Translations under genes and position numbers: made by a program
Source: Actinomycetota bacterium
GTDB taxonomy: Bacteria > Actinomycetota > Geothermincolia > Geothermincolales > RBG-13-55-18
Direction of reading: 5' to 3'
Assembly: GCA_014360645.1 (NCBI GenBank)
Contig: JACIXD010000008.1
Location: forward strand, 62,001-126,000
DNA length: 64,000 bases
In this document: piece after piece, positions 1 through 8,532 of the stretch
How positions within the stretch are numbered: the first letter of the stretch is position 1
Layout of the letters: every line of letters begins with the position of its first letter
Notes under the pieces: generated by a model
What the model was told of the DNA's origin: nothing
The model's input: only the letters and a program-made list of their open reading frames with translations
Databases searched by the model: none

Positions 1-1
1 C

Positions 2-514
2 CTGAGCCAGGACTTCCCCAATGAGTGGCAAGACATCGTGGACGTGCTCACCAGCTTCCGACTCCTGCGCAGCGACATCTTGAGGCCGGGAGGCCGCCTC
101 TCCCCCATATCGGAGAAATTCAACGACATGTTCGAGGATAGAGGTTGGGTGGAGAGGGGTTTTGATACCAAGATGGTTGTAGATGAGAACGAGCTGGAAT
201 CGCCGACCCACAAGGTCGATTGTTATAAGAACAGGATAGCTATTGAGATCGAGTGGAATAACAAAGATCCCTTTTACGACCGGGACTTGAACAACTTCCG
301 GCTCCTCTTCGAGCTACGTGTCATCAGCGTCGGTATAATTATTACTAGATGCGACGAACTGCAAGAGGTTTTCGACGAACTGGGAAAAGGGTCTTCGTAC
401 GGAGCATCGACGACGCACATGAGCAAATTGCTGCCACGCATTGAGGGTGGCGGGGGAGGCGGATGCCCCGTGCTTGTATTCGGGATCTCCAGGAGGTTGT
501 ACGTTGAGGATTGA
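2..514 (+). CDS. BglII/BstYI-like type II restriction endonuclease, 5'-truncated
   Basis: The reading frame is open to the left edge of the window, so the N-terminus is missing. The visible 170 residues contain a K-V-D ... E-I-E-W-N-N-K-D-P-F block. The Asp is followed nine residues later by Glu and eleven later by a second acidic residue, the spacing of the BglII catalytic set (D84, E93, Q95). The flanking D-R-D-L-N-N-F-R-L-L and V-G-I-I-I-T-R segments are typical of the BglII/BstYI family, which cuts AGATCT or RGATCY. The stop overlaps the next gene, a DNA methylase, as expected for a restriction-modification pair. The family assignment is from recalled motifs; the cleavage site is not deducible here. 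Confidence 0.8.
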   Translation: MSQDFPNEWQDIVDVLTSFRLLRSDILRPGGRLSPISEKFNDMFEDRGWVERGFDTKMVVDENELESPTHKVDCYKNRIAIEIEWNNKDPFYDRDLNNFRLLFELRVISVGIIITRCDELQEVFDELGKGSSYGASTTHMSKLLPRIEGGGGGGCPVLVFGISRRLYVED

Positions 515-1169
515 GGAACGGGAAAGCGGCAAAAGAGCCGGTGGTCCTTCTAGTGACCTGCTTGACCTGGGAGAGCGCAGATTCGGTACCATCCTGGCCG
601 ATCCACCATGGCAGTTTATGAACAGGACTGGAAAGATGGCGCCAGAGCATAAGAGATTGAAGAGATATGCAACCATGTCTTTGCAGGAAATCATCGAACT
701 TCCGGTAGCGCGTATAGCCGCGCCCCAAAGCCATCTCTATCTCTGGGTCCCGAACGCGTTGATACTTGAAGGCCTCGAGGTCATGAAGAGATGGGGCTTC
801 ACCTATAAAACCAACCTGGTATGGTACAAGATCCGTAAGGATGGGGGTCCAGACGGACGAGGAGTAGGGTTCTATTTCCGTAACGTTACGGAACTCGTGC
901 TTTTCGGCGTCCGCGGCAACCTTAGAACGGCGAAACCCGGAAGAACGCAGGTAAACATAATACGCAGCAGAAAGCGTGAGCACTCCAGAAAGCCGGACGA
1001 GCTTTACGACATCATCGAGCGATGCAGCCCCGGACCCTACCTGGAATTATTTGCGAGGCACAGTCGCCCTGGATGGTTTCAATGGGGGGACGAAGCCCCT
1101 GACCAGCAAGGATGCGAGGTCATCTGCCTGGGGAAAGAACCCATGGCTCTTTTTGAAACTGTAAACTAG
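504..1169 (+). CDS. MT-A70 family DNA N6-adenine methyltransferase
   Basis: The 221-residue product carries the D-P-P-W catalytic tetrad in I-L-A-D-P-P-W-Q-F near residue 30 and the MT-A70 pattern Y-L-W-V-P-N. The R-N-V-T-E-L-V-L-F-G segment follows, then a C-terminal G-P-Y-L-E-L-F-A-R motif of the SAM site. The start is taken as TTG at 504, because AGGAGG lies seven bases upstream and the frame overlaps the end of the nuclease by four codons. A longer frame back to 441 has no such site. It most likely protects host DNA from the upstream nuclease. MT-A70 enzymes methylate adenine N6; that this one targets a GATC-containing site is inference from its partner. Confidence 0.85.
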   Translation: MRIEERESGKRAGGPSSDLLDLGERRFGTILADPPWQFMNRTGKMAPEHKRLKRYATMSLQEIIELPVARIAAPQSHLYLWVPNALILEGLEVMKRWGFTYKTNLVWYKIRKDGGPDGRGVGFYFRNVTELVLFGVRGNLRTAKPGRTQVNIIRSRKREHSRKPDELYDIIERCSPGPYLELFARHSRPGWFQWGDEAPDQQGCEVICLGKEPMALFETVN

Positions 1170-1186
1170 CACACCCCGGATTGTAG

Positions 1187-1624
1187 TTATTTTCTGGACT
1201 GTTCCCAGATCTTTACCCATTCCTCCTCGGGGAACTCCGCGAACTGGATGAGGGTCCCCAGGCCCTCGCGGGGGTGGAGGAAACACTCCTTCCACAGCTC
1301 GTTGGAGGTGTTGATGTCGAAGGGATTGAGGCCGCGGCAGCGCAGGTGCTCCACCATCTCCTCGATGTCGCGCACCTTGAAGGTGAGGTGGTGGATCCCC
1401 TCTCCGCGCTTCTCTATGAAGCGGTTGACGAAGTTGCCGGGATCGTCGGAATACACCAGCTCCAGCATGCTGCCCGAGCCCATGAGGAAGGTGGTGAAAC
1501 GGAACCCGCCCCACTCCATGTCGAAGACCTCCCTTGCCCCCAGCACGTTGGTGAGGTAGTTCGCCGCCCGGTGCTTGTCCCTCACCGCGAAGGCCACATG
1601 ATCGAGCTTCTCCACCAAGTCCAT
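1187..1624 (-). CDS. VOC-family protein, methylmalonyl-CoA epimerase-like
   Basis: This 145-residue protein has the vicinal-oxygen-chelate pattern: an N-terminal L-D-H-V-A-F-A-V strand with the first metal His, then G-I-H-H-L-T-F-K-V with the second, and a terminal L-I-Q-F-A-E acidic ligand. The length fits methylmalonyl-CoA epimerases, which interconvert the R and S forms of methylmalonyl-CoA. The neighbours are enzymes of CoA-ester metabolism, which supports an acyl-CoA substrate. Related VOC enzymes (glyoxalase, dioxygenase) cannot be excluded. It is the last gene of a minus-strand series, 149 bases after the enoyl-CoA hydratase. Confidence 0.75.
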   Translation of the reverse strand: MDLVEKLDHVAFAVRDKHRAANYLTNVLGAREVFDMEWGGFRFTTFLMGSGSMLELVYSDDPGNFVNRFIEKRGEGIHHLTFKVRDIEEMVEHLRCRGLNPFDINTSNELWKECFLHPREGLGTLIQFAEFPEEEWVKIWEQSRK

Positions 1625-1773
1625 GGCATCGGCCTCCTTTTCTGGAAGGCGCTTCCGCTGCGCCCCTTGCCGGTCTCCTTACATGATATCCCCGGGGCGG
1701 CGAGGAGAACAGGCGCACGGCGTTTTCGCCCGTCGGGACGCCTTTACGGAAGAGGGAAGTCTTGCGCTCCCGC

Positions 1774-2559
1774 TCAGGCGTCCTCGGAGCCCTGCTGTTC
1801 CAGGTATTTCATGAGCTGCATGGTGAGCATGTAGGACTGGTTGCGGTTCTCCATCATCAGGGCCTCGTCCATGCAGGATGCGTTGAGGCCCGCGTTCAGC
1901 GCCTCCTTGGTGAGGTGCAGCGCGAAGGGGCTCTTGTAGGCCAGGTTCTGGGCCACCGCCCTGGCCCTCTCCATGAGCTCCTCCCGCTCGCAGAGGTGGT
2001 TGGCGAGACCGATGCGCCAGGCCTCCTCGGCGGGGACGCGGTCGCCGGTGTAGCACATCTCCGCCGCCTTGCCGAAGCCCACCAGGCGCCAGAGCAGGTA
2101 GCTCGAGGCCAGGTCCGCTCCGCCCACGCCGATGTTGATGTAGGCGGCGCAGAACACGGCGTCGCGGCTGGCGATGCGGATGTCTGAGGCCATGGCGAAG
2201 GACATACCGGCGCCCATGGCGTAGCCGTGCACGGCGGCGATGACCGGCTGGGGGCAGGAGCGCATGAGCTTCAGGATGCCCGAGAAGCGCGCCTGCTTGC
2301 GGTAGATGTTCTCCGGGGTCATGCCCTCGGCCGAATAGCCCTCGGTGGCGTCCTTGAGGTCGAAGCCGGCACAGAAGCCCTTCTCTCCCGCTCCCGCGAG
2401 GATGATCACGCTGGTGTCGAAGTCCTGCTGGCGCCGTTCCCAGAAATCCAGCAGCTCCTCCATCATCTGCCGGTTCACCGCGTTCACCGACCTGGGGCGG
2501 TTGAGGGTGAGGGTCCCCACCGCTCCCTCGACCTCGTACAGGATAGTCTCGTAGTCCAT
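1774..2559 (-). CDS. enoyl-CoA hydratase/isomerase (crotonase) family protein
   Basis: The 261-residue product shows the crotonase core: L-N-R-P after the first strand, G-F-C-A-G-F-D-L-K for the oxyanion hole, and M-G-A-G-M-S-F-A-M-A-S-D-I-R-I-A for the second. Both catalytic glutamates of classical crotonase appear replaced (Ser in G-M-S-F, Ala or Tyr in A-A-Y-I-N-I-G). An Asp in G-G-A-D-L-A-S-S-Y is kept, as in many divergent actinobacterial EchA paralogues. The ATG at 2559 is chosen for its GAGGTAAGGTG ribosome site; an upstream extension looks non-coding. It probably acts on an enoyl-CoA made by the adjacent dehydratase. Hydratase, isomerase and hydrolase activity cannot be separated from sequence. 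Confidence 0.8.
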   Translation of the reverse strand: MDYETILYEVEGAVGTLTLNRPRSVNAVNRQMMEELLDFWERRQQDFDTSVIILAGAGEKGFCAGFDLKDATEGYSAEGMTPENIYRKQARFSGILKLMRSCPQPVIAAVHGYAMGAGMSFAMASDIRIASRDAVFCAAYINIGVGGADLASSYLLWRLVGFGKAAEMCYTGDRVPAEEAWRIGLANHLCEREELMERARAVAQNLAYKSPFALHLTKEALNAGLNASCMDEALMMENRNQSYMLTMQLMKYLEQQGSEDA

Positions 2560-2683
2560 CACCTTACCTCCTCGTGTCGCATGGCCCGAAAAGACCGCTC
2601 CGCCGGCCCGGTGGCCCATCGAGCCGATCCCCGCAGGCCGGCCTGGACCACTGCTGAAGTCAACGGACGATCGGCAATGGCCG

Positions 2684-3871
2684 TCAGTCCAGCGATTCGA
2701 GAAAAGCCGCCATCATCTGCTTGACCTGCGATTCGGAGTAGAACTTGGGGTCCACCATGTCCGCCTCCAGGATGACCCCGCGCACCCCCGTCTCCGCGGT
2801 GACGCGCCGGGCGATCTCGTACTCCCCCAGGCAGTAGCTCTTGCAGGAGTGGTTGGAGTGGATGACGAAGCCGTCGATGGCGTAGTCCCTTATGTAGTCC
2901 ACGTACATGGCCGCCCGCCAGGGCAGGCGCAGGTTGGGCATGACCCTCTGGTAACACTCCGCCAGGCTCTCCAGGGGACGGTCGGGGTCGAACTCGCCCT
3001 GCCACACGTTGGTGTAGGTGTCCACGGCGAAGCAGGCGCCCAGCTCCGCGCAGAAGCCGAAGAAGTCGCGCAGGGCGTACCAGGGCGGGATGTGGTCCCA
3101 GAGCAGGCGGTAGCGCTCGTCCTCCACCGCGCCGATGCCCGCCTCCACCCGCTCCCGCACCTGCGCCAGCATCTCCTGGTAATATCTGTAAGCGGTCTCC
3201 GTGCCCCGCAGGGTGACGATGAGCGCCATGTGCAGGAACATGTCCGGCGAGTTCAGGGGGCAGGGGCGGGCCTTGCGCAGCTCCTGGATCTCGCTCCACA
3301 GCTTGGCGGTGTCGCTGGAGAGGCGCAGCGTCTCCCACAGGCGGTCGCGGTCCACCTCCCGGCCCAGGATGTCCCCCAGCTCCGCGAGGATGCGCTCCAG
3401 CTGGCGCACCAGGTACTCCCTGTCCCGCGGGGTGGGCTCCCCGTCGCAGTAGGGGGTGTCGAAGAAGAGCAGGGGCACGCCGAAGCGCCGGCTGAGCACC
3501 TCGTACCACTTGAACATGGTGCCGCAGCCGTTGTTGCAGGCGAGCAGGAGGTCGGGGGCGGGCAGCGCCCCCAGCGGCCCCTCGCCGCGTTCCGTGGAGG
3601 CGATGGTGCAGCGGGCGTAGGAGCAGACGCAGTCGTCGAAGCCCAGGTCCCCGGCGGCGGAGCAGAGGTCCCCTCCCAGGCGCTGCGCCCCGATCATGGC
3701 GCCGTAGTTCTCGGGAAAGATGGGGATGACGTCCGCCGCCAGCAGCAGCTCCACCGGGGCTCCCGAGGTGACCCAGGCCTTGGGCCTGTCTGAGGTGAAG
3801 GCCTCGGTGTAGTAGGCGGTCATGGCCTCCTTCATGGTATCCTCGCAGGGCAGCTTCGGTCTCTTGGCCAT
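2684..3871 (-). CDS. 2-hydroxyacyl-CoA dehydratase subunit (HgdB/BcrB-like)
   Basis: The 395-residue protein belongs to the 2-hydroxyacyl-CoA dehydratase/benzoyl-CoA reductase family. These subunits bind a [4Fe-4S] cluster through conserved cysteines and remove water from 2-hydroxyacyl-CoA by a ketyl radical route. Candidate ligands are the Cys residues in C-S-Y-A-R-C, A-C-N-N-G-C-G and H-S-N-H-S-C-K-S-Y-C. The start at 3871 has a perfect GGAGGTGA site. It begins five bases after the stop of the other subunit, so the two are one transcription unit. The ATP-dependent electron activator (HgdC type) that this family needs is not in the window. Confidence 0.85.
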   Translation of the reverse strand: MAKRPKLPCEDTMKEAMTAYYTEAFTSDRPKAWVTSGAPVELLLAADVIPIFPENYGAMIGAQRLGGDLCSAAGDLGFDDCVCSYARCTIASTERGEGPLGALPAPDLLLACNNGCGTMFKWYEVLSRRFGVPLLFFDTPYCDGEPTPRDREYLVRQLERILAELGDILGREVDRDRLWETLRLSSDTAKLWSEIQELRKARPCPLNSPDMFLHMALIVTLRGTETAYRYYQEMLAQVRERVEAGIGAVEDERYRLLWDHIPPWYALRDFFGFCAELGACFAVDTYTNVWQGEFDPDRPLESLAECYQRVMPNLRLPWRAAMYVDYIRDYAIDGFVIHSNHSCKSYCLGEYEIARRVTAETGVRGVILEADMVDPKFYSESQVKQMMAAFLESLD

Positions 3872-3876
3872 CGCCG

Positions 3877-5004
3877 TCACCTCCCCCCGCCCACCATCTC
3901 GGAGAGGGCCTGCAGGCGCGTGCGCATCTGTCCCGTGGGCTGGAAGGGGGACTCCAGGTCCAGGCGCACCGAGGGGATGCCCTCGGCGTCCAACCGCTGC
4001 TTCAACCCCGGGTAGTCGAAGGAGTGGAACTCGCAGAAGGCCTGCTGGATGAAGACCACGCCCCGCGCGCCGCCCGCCGATATCCCCGTGATCAGCTCCT
4101 CCTCGCGCCGGTTGTCCGGGTCGCGCTTGGTGGGGCAGGGACGCCGCCGCAGGTAGCGCTCGGCCAGCGCCAGCATAAGGTCCCCGTTCTCCCGCACCGC
4201 GCCGGCGGCGAAGCGGGAGGCGGTGCACAGGTCGTCCCAGACCACCTCGAGGCCGTACTCCTGCAGCAGGTCGAAGACCTCCAGCTGCGGCACCGGCCCC
4301 CCCGCCAGGGCCACCCCGGCGCAACCTCTCCCCGCGCCGCCGACCTCCCCGGCCGCCGCGCTCAGGTCCACGGGCTCCCGGGGGAGGGAGGACGCCAAGG
4401 CGTGGAATCCCTCCGGGTCCATGAGTTGGAAGGCGAGGTGGGCGGCGTAGAGGGCGCGGTTGCCCAGGCCGCTTACCCGCAGGCCGGCGAGGGCGTTGCG
4501 GCAGCGGTTGTAGAGGCGGATGCTCTGGAACAGCCTCTCCCGGTCCACCTCTTCGCCGGCGAGTTCCTCGAGGTCCTCCTGGAGGGCGCGCGTCTCCGCG
4601 AGCATGAAATCCACCGCCTCGGCGGTGTGGGTGACGGTGGGGACCATGAGGCGCAGGACGCGCAGTCCCGGGGCGGCGGACTCCACCAGGTCGGAGAGGT
4701 TGCGGATGGTGTCGCAGGTGTGGGGCATGACCACCGCCGAGAGGTACCCGTAGGTGCCGTCGCCCAGGCCCTCCAGGAGGCTGCGGGCAAAGGAGCAGCA
4801 GAAGGGCTGCATGTACCTGCCGGCCACGTCGCCGGGCGGCGGCCCCTGCAGCAGCCGTACCGGAGTGAACCCAGCGGCGTGGATGAGCTCCACCGGCACA
4901 TATGAGCAGAAGTAGCCCACCGCCCTGCGCCCCTTTTGCGCCGCCTCCCTCAGGCGGGCGTGCGGGTCTCGGACCACCTCCACCAGCTCATCGATTCCTT
5001 GCAT
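3877..5004 (-). CDS. 2-hydroxyacyl-CoA dehydratase family subunit (HgdA-like)
   Basis: This 375-residue paralogue of the next gene has G-Y-F-C-S-Y-V-P-V-E-L-I-H-A-A-G-F, P-H-T-C-D-T-I-R-N-L and I-Q-Q-A-F-C-E-F-H segments, each with a Cys in the position used for Fe-S binding in the family. It is expected to form a heterodimer with the gene that starts six bases downstream. Several in-frame starts exist; ATG at 5004 is preferred because AGAGGGG lies about eight bases upstream. A palindromic operator-like site sits 45 bases ahead of it. The substrate (2-hydroxyglutaryl-, lactyl-, phenyllactyl-CoA or other) cannot be read from the sequence. Confidence 0.8.
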   Translation of the reverse strand: MQGIDELVEVVRDPHARLREAAQKGRRAVGYFCSYVPVELIHAAGFTPVRLLQGPPPGDVAGRYMQPFCCSFARSLLEGLGDGTYGYLSAVVMPHTCDTIRNLSDLVESAAPGLRVLRLMVPTVTHTAEAVDFMLAETRALQEDLEELAGEEVDRERLFQSIRLYNRCRNALAGLRVSGLGNRALYAAHLAFQLMDPEGFHALASSLPREPVDLSAAAGEVGGAGRGCAGVALAGGPVPQLEVFDLLQEYGLEVVWDDLCTASRFAAGAVRENGDLMLALAERYLRRRPCPTKRDPDNRREEELITGISAGGARGVVFIQQAFCEFHSFDYPGLKQRLDAEGIPSVRLDLESPFQPTGQMRTRLQALSEMVGGGR

Positions 5005-5048
5005 ACCTTTCATCCCCTCTGGGGTCGGGTCTTGCATCCTGAATTACA

Positions 5049-5063
5049 TACCATATAATGGCA
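5049..5063 (-). promoter_or_regulatory. operator-like palindrome upstream of the dehydratase genes
   Basis: TACCATATAATGGCA on the plus strand is a 15-bp near-perfect inverted repeat that matches 5861-5875 (TGCCATAATATGGCA). On the minus strand it lies where a -10 element would be: TTGGTG, 17 bases, TATATG. The start codon is 45 bases downstream. A regulator binding both sites would control the dehydratase and V4R genes together; the regulator is unknown. Confidence 0.5.
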
Positions 5064-5092
5064 AGCAACCCAGTCACCAAGACCAGACCTCG

Positions 5093-5815
5093 CTAGCATA
5101 TCTCGAACACGCACCGCTCCGCTCCCGCGGCACGGCATTCCACCTCGCGGGCGCGCAGCTCCTCGCCGCTGATGGCGCTGGCATATCCCGCCACGATGCC
5201 CGCGTAGAGGTGGCAGACCGGCTTCTCGGCCGGGCCCAGCCAGGCGGCTTCCTGGGAATTGGAGAGAAAGACCCGGATGGGATCGGAGCTGACCTCGAAG
5301 TCCAGGTGGCCCCAGCCCCCCTCGTCGGTAATGAGGCGCGACACCTGGCCCATCACCTTGAGGAAGAAGGAGGCGAGCAGGGGATCCGACCGCACGTCGT
5401 TCAGGATGGTGCGGTTGGCGATGAGGGGCACCAGCACGCGGGGTGCCCACTGCCCGCTCTCCAGGGCGGTGGAGACCTCCCAGCGGCAGAGGTTGTATCC
5501 CAGCTCGTAGAGGGCCCGCTCCTTCTCCTCCTCCGGCAGCCGCTTCTCCAGCACCCGGTGCATCTGTTCGATCACCTTCGCTCCGAACAGGATCTCCTCC
5601 ACCCCCCCGATGCCGATGCGCCCGCGCTCCCGGTCCACGTCGTGCATCTCGAGGGCGCCGTGGCCCAGGAAGGCCTTGAAGAGCACCATCGTCCGCCGGG
5701 AGAGGGGGGGCACGCGCGAGAGCGGCCCGAGGAGGCACCTCACCAGCAAGGGATGCCTTTCCAGGAAAACGATCCCCGCCAGGAGCGCCTTCACCCGCGC
5801 GCGCTTCTTCAGCAT
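5093..5815 (-). CDS. V4R-domain protein
   Basis: This 240-residue protein ends in a V4R (4-vinyl reductase) domain, recognisable from A-G-Y-A-S-A-I-S-G-E-E-L followed by an E-x-x-C-x-A-x-G-A-E-R-C-V-F-E-I end. V4R domains bind small hydrophobic molecules and are found in regulators of aromatic or hydrocarbon catabolism and in bacteriochlorophyll biosynthesis. The N-terminal half (residues 1-110) is basic and unrecognised. ATG at 5815 has a GGAGAC site, and the upstream gap contains a promoter with an overlapping palindrome. Its place between the acyl-CoA ligase and dehydratase genes suggests a ligand sensor or helper for this pathway; this is inference. Confidence 0.7.
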   Translation of the reverse strand: MLKKRARVKALLAGIVFLERHPLLVRCLLGPLSRVPPLSRRTMVLFKAFLGHGALEMHDVDRERGRIGIGGVEEILFGAKVIEQMHRVLEKRLPEEEKERALYELGYNLCRWEVSTALESGQWAPRVLVPLIANRTILNDVRSDPLLASFFLKVMGQVSRLITDEGGWGHLDFEVSSDPIRVFLSNSQEAAWLGPAEKPVCHLYAGIVAGYASAISGEELRAREVECRAAGAERCVFEIC

Positions 5816-5860
5816 CGTGTCTCCTTCCACGGTGGGCCGGGTTCCAGGGATTGATACATC

Positions 5861-5892
5861 TGCCATAATATGGCAAATAATCCAAGATTCAA
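5861..5892 (-). promoter_or_regulatory. promoter with overlapping palindromic operator, V4R gene
   Basis: On the minus strand, TTGAAT (5892-5887) is followed by 16 bases and TATTAT (5870-5865). The -10 sits inside TGCCATAATATGGCA (5861-5875), a perfect 7-bp inverted repeat around one central base. The V4R start codon is 46 bases from the palindrome. The same arrangement, with a related sequence, recurs before the dehydratase genes at 5049-5063. Confidence 0.6.
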
Positions 5893-5904
5893 GGCCTGAC
5901 CCCG

Positions 5905-7422
5905 TCAATAGCCGGTCTCTTCCTGGAGCATGCGCACCAGGTCCTTCTTCACGATCTTGCCGATGGGGTTGCGCGGCAGGCTGTCCATGATCACCACCCG
6001 GCGCGGCACCTTGAAGCGGGCCAGCTTGTGGGAGAGGAACTCCACCAGCTCGCCCTCGCTCAGGGTAGCGCCGGGCTTCAGCGCCACCACCGCCACCGGG
6101 ATCTCGCCCAGCCGGGCGTCGGGCTGGGGCACCAGGGCCGCCTCGGCGATGGCGGGATGGGTGTACATGAGCTCCTCCACCTCGCGGGGGAAGACCTTCT
6201 CGCCCCCCACGTTGACCATCTCCTTCTTGCGGTCCACCATGAAGAAGTAACCCTCATCGTCGTAGTACCCCATGTCCCCGGAGTGCAGCCATCCGCCGCG
6301 CAGCGCCTCCTCCGTCTCCTCCGGGCGCTTGTAGTACCCCTTCATCACCAGGGGACCCCTGATCACCAGCTCGCCCACCTGGTTCGGCCCCAGCAGGTTG
6401 CCCTCGTCGTCCATCACTCCCACCTCGACCCCGGGGTGGGCGAGGCCCACGCTCCCCTCCTTGTAGGGCATGTTCATGCGCTGGATGGTGGCGGAGGCGG
6501 AGCACTCCGTGAGCCCCCAGGCCTCGAGGATCTTGATCCCGAAGGCCTCGGAGGCGTCGTGCATGAGCTGCGCGGGCATGGCCGAGGCCCCGGATATGCC
6601 GATGCGCAGCGAGGAGAGGTCGTACTTCTCCCGCTCGGGGTGGTGGTAGAGCATGAAGTACATGGCCACCACCATGGGCAGGAAGGTGACGCGGTGCTTT
6701 TCCACGGCCTGGAACACCTCCACCGGGTTGAAGGGGTCCAGGAGCACGAAACAGGTCCCCACCCGGAAGCAGCAGAGCATGACGGTGATGCCGTAGCCGT
6801 GGAACATGGGCACCACCATGAGGGCGCGGTCGTCCTCCACCAGCTCCAGGACCTGGATGATGGCGTCGGCGTGGAAGAAGAGGTTGCCCTGGGTGAGCAT
6901 GGTCCCCTTGGGGACGCCGGTGGTCCCCGAGGTGTAGAGGATCTCGGCCACGTCGTCCTCGCTCACCTCGACCCGCACCGGCTCATGCGAGGCGCCCGCC
7001 TCCAGCTCCGCGAACCGGAGCCCCTCCGGGTAGTCCCCGTTGACGATCAGCCACTTGAAGAGGGGCGGCTTCTCCTCGATGCGGGAGAAGAACTCGGCGA
7101 AAGCGGGGTTGGCCACCAGGGCCACCGCGTCCGAATCGCGCAGCAGGAACTCCAGCTCCCTTTCCTTGTAAAAGATGTTCACCGGCACCGCCACCGCCCC
7201 CAGGTAGGAGCAGGCGAAGAAGGCCACGATGAACTCGGGGCAGTTGTTGAGCATGATGGCCACCTTGTCGTCGCGCCCCACCCCCAGACCGGCGAGGGCG
7301 TTGGCGAAGCGCACCACCCGCGCCTCCAGCTCCCGGTAGGAGATGGGCTGGTCCCGGTAGATCACCGCGGGGCGGTCGCCCGTCTCGGCCGCCCGCGATG
7401 CGAGCAGTTCCTTGAGGGTCAC
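5905..7422 (-). CDS. AMP-forming acyl-CoA ligase
   Basis: This 505-residue ANL-superfamily enzyme converts a carboxylic acid, ATP and CoA to acyl-CoA, AMP and pyrophosphate. It has the P-loop-like L-Y-T-S-G-T-T-G-V-P-K-G motif, the W-G-L-T-E adenine motif and the S-G-D hinge region (W-L-H-S-G-D-M-G-Y). It also has D-R-K-K-E-M-V-N-V-G-G-E-K-V and the catalytic C-terminal Lys in N-P-I-G-K-I-V-K-K. The length is standard. GTG at 7422 is preceded by CAGGTGA. It lies between the alcohol dehydrogenase and V4R genes and probably activates the acid that feeds this island. Specificity (medium, long-chain or hydroxy acids) is not deducible. Confidence 0.88.
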   Translation of the reverse strand: MTLKELLASRAAETGDRPAVIYRDQPISYRELEARVVRFANALAGLGVGRDDKVAIMLNNCPEFIVAFFACSYLGAVAVPVNIFYKERELEFLLRDSDAVALVANPAFAEFFSRIEEKPPLFKWLIVNGDYPEGLRFAELEAGASHEPVRVEVSEDDVAEILYTSGTTGVPKGTMLTQGNLFFHADAIIQVLELVEDDRALMVVPMFHGYGITVMLCCFRVGTCFVLLDPFNPVEVFQAVEKHRVTFLPMVVAMYFMLYHHPEREKYDLSSLRIGISGASAMPAQLMHDASEAFGIKILEAWGLTECSASATIQRMNMPYKEGSVGLAHPGVEVGVMDDEGNLLGPNQVGELVIRGPLVMKGYYKRPEETEEALRGGWLHSGDMGYYDDEGYFFMVDRKKEMVNVGGEKVFPREVEELMYTHPAIAEAALVPQPDARLGEIPVAVVALKPGATLSEGELVEFLSHKLARFKVPRRVVIMDSLPRNPIGKIVKKDLVRMLQEETGY

Positions 7423-7500
7423 GGCCCGTCACCTGCCCCGTCTTGCGGCCATGAGCATGCCGGAGCTGTCGCATTTCGCCTCGAGGTCCATGGCCACCAC

Positions 7501-8532
7501 CTACCCCATCTTGAGCAGGACCTTGAGGTGGTCGCGGCGGTTCTCCTCGAAGTGGTCGAAGAAGTCGACGATCTGGTCGAAGGGGATGACGTCGCTGATC
7601 ACCTGTCCCGGGTGCAGCTCGCCCCTGCCCACCAGGTCCACAACCTCCTTCATCTCTACGTTGTAGCCCAGGGTGGCGAAGTAGGTGTACTCGGCGGCGA
7701 AGGCGGCCAGCAGCATGAGGGGATAGGTGGGCGACTCGTAGAACGCGAAGCCGAGGATGCCCACGCGGCCGTTGCGGCGCGTGCCGTAGACCGCGGTGTC
7801 CAGGGTGGCGGCCGTGCCCACGCAGTCGAAGCTCACGTGCGCCCCCACCCCGTCGCAGATCTCGTACACCCGGCCGAGGACGTCCTCCTGCGCGGGATCG
7901 ATGACGTGGGTGGCCCCCATCTCCAGGGCCTTCTGGCGCCGGATCTCCAGGGGCTCGCTGACCACGATCTTCGAGGCCCCCTTGTACCTGGCCACGTTGG
8001 TGAGGAGCAGCCCCACCGGCCCCGCTCCCACCACGTGCACGCTCTCGCCCGCCTGCAGGCCGGAGCGCTTCACAGCGCGGTAGACCACCGAGGTGGGCTC
8101 GACGGTGGCCGCCTCCTCCAGGCTCACGCCCTCCGGGAGCTTGTAGACCCCCTTGTAGTGCAGGGGCACGTACTCCGCGAAGGCGCCGTGGATGTGCATG
8201 CCGTGGGCCTTTGCGTTGGGGCAGAGGTTCCAGAGGTCCTGTTTGCAGTAGACGCATTCCCAGCAGGGATAGTAGGGCAGGCCGGTCACCGCGTCGCCCC
8301 TGGCCAGGCCGGTCACCTTCTCCCCCACCTCCTCCACCACTCCGGAGAACTCGTGCCCCAGGGCCAGCGGTGGGTTGAATACCGTCTGCGGCCCGTAGAG
8401 GTACTCGAAGACGTCGGTGTGGCAGATGCCGGCGTAGGCCACCTTGATCTTCACGTCCTCCGGACCCACCTCCGGCTCCGGGATGTCCTCGATCCTCATG
8501 TCCCGCTGCGCGTGCCAGACAGCCGCTTTCAT
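7501..8532 (-). CDS. zinc-dependent alcohol dehydrogenase (MDR family)
   Basis: The 343-residue medium-chain dehydrogenase has the catalytic-zinc Cys in A-G-I-C-H-T-D and the G-H-E-F His-Glu pair. The structural-zinc lobe has four cysteines within Y-P-C-W-E-C-V-Y-C-K-Q-D-L-W-N-L-C, and the NAD(P)-binding glycine motif is G-A-G-P-V-G-L. It oxidises an alcohol or reduces an aldehyde in the cytoplasm. In this context a hydroxyacid or semialdehyde such as 4-hydroxybutyrate is plausible, but threonine- and butanediol-dehydrogenase-like roles fit equally. An AT-rich promoter region with a candidate MarR site lies upstream. Confidence 0.85.
   Translation of the reverse strand: MKAAVWHAQRDMRIEDIPEPEVGPEDVKIKVAYAGICHTDVFEYLYGPQTVFNPPLALGHEFSGVVEEVGEKVTGLARGDAVTGLPYYPCWECVYCKQDLWNLCPNAKAHGMHIHGAFAEYVPLHYKGVYKLPEGVSLEEAATVEPTSVVYRAVKRSGLQAGESVHVVGAGPVGLLLTNVARYKGASKIVVSEPLEIRRQKALEMGATHVIDPAQEDVLGRVYEICDGVGAHVSFDCVGTAATLDTAVYGTRRNGRVGILGFAFYESPTYPLMLLAAFAAEYTYFATLGYNVEMKEVVDLVGRGELHPGQVISDVIPFDQIVDFFDHFEENRRDHLKVLLKMG

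Noticed and set aside
4024-4905. 293-codon plus-strand frame over the dehydratase subunit
   Set aside because: It is antisense to a conserved HgdA-like gene and has no motifs of its own.
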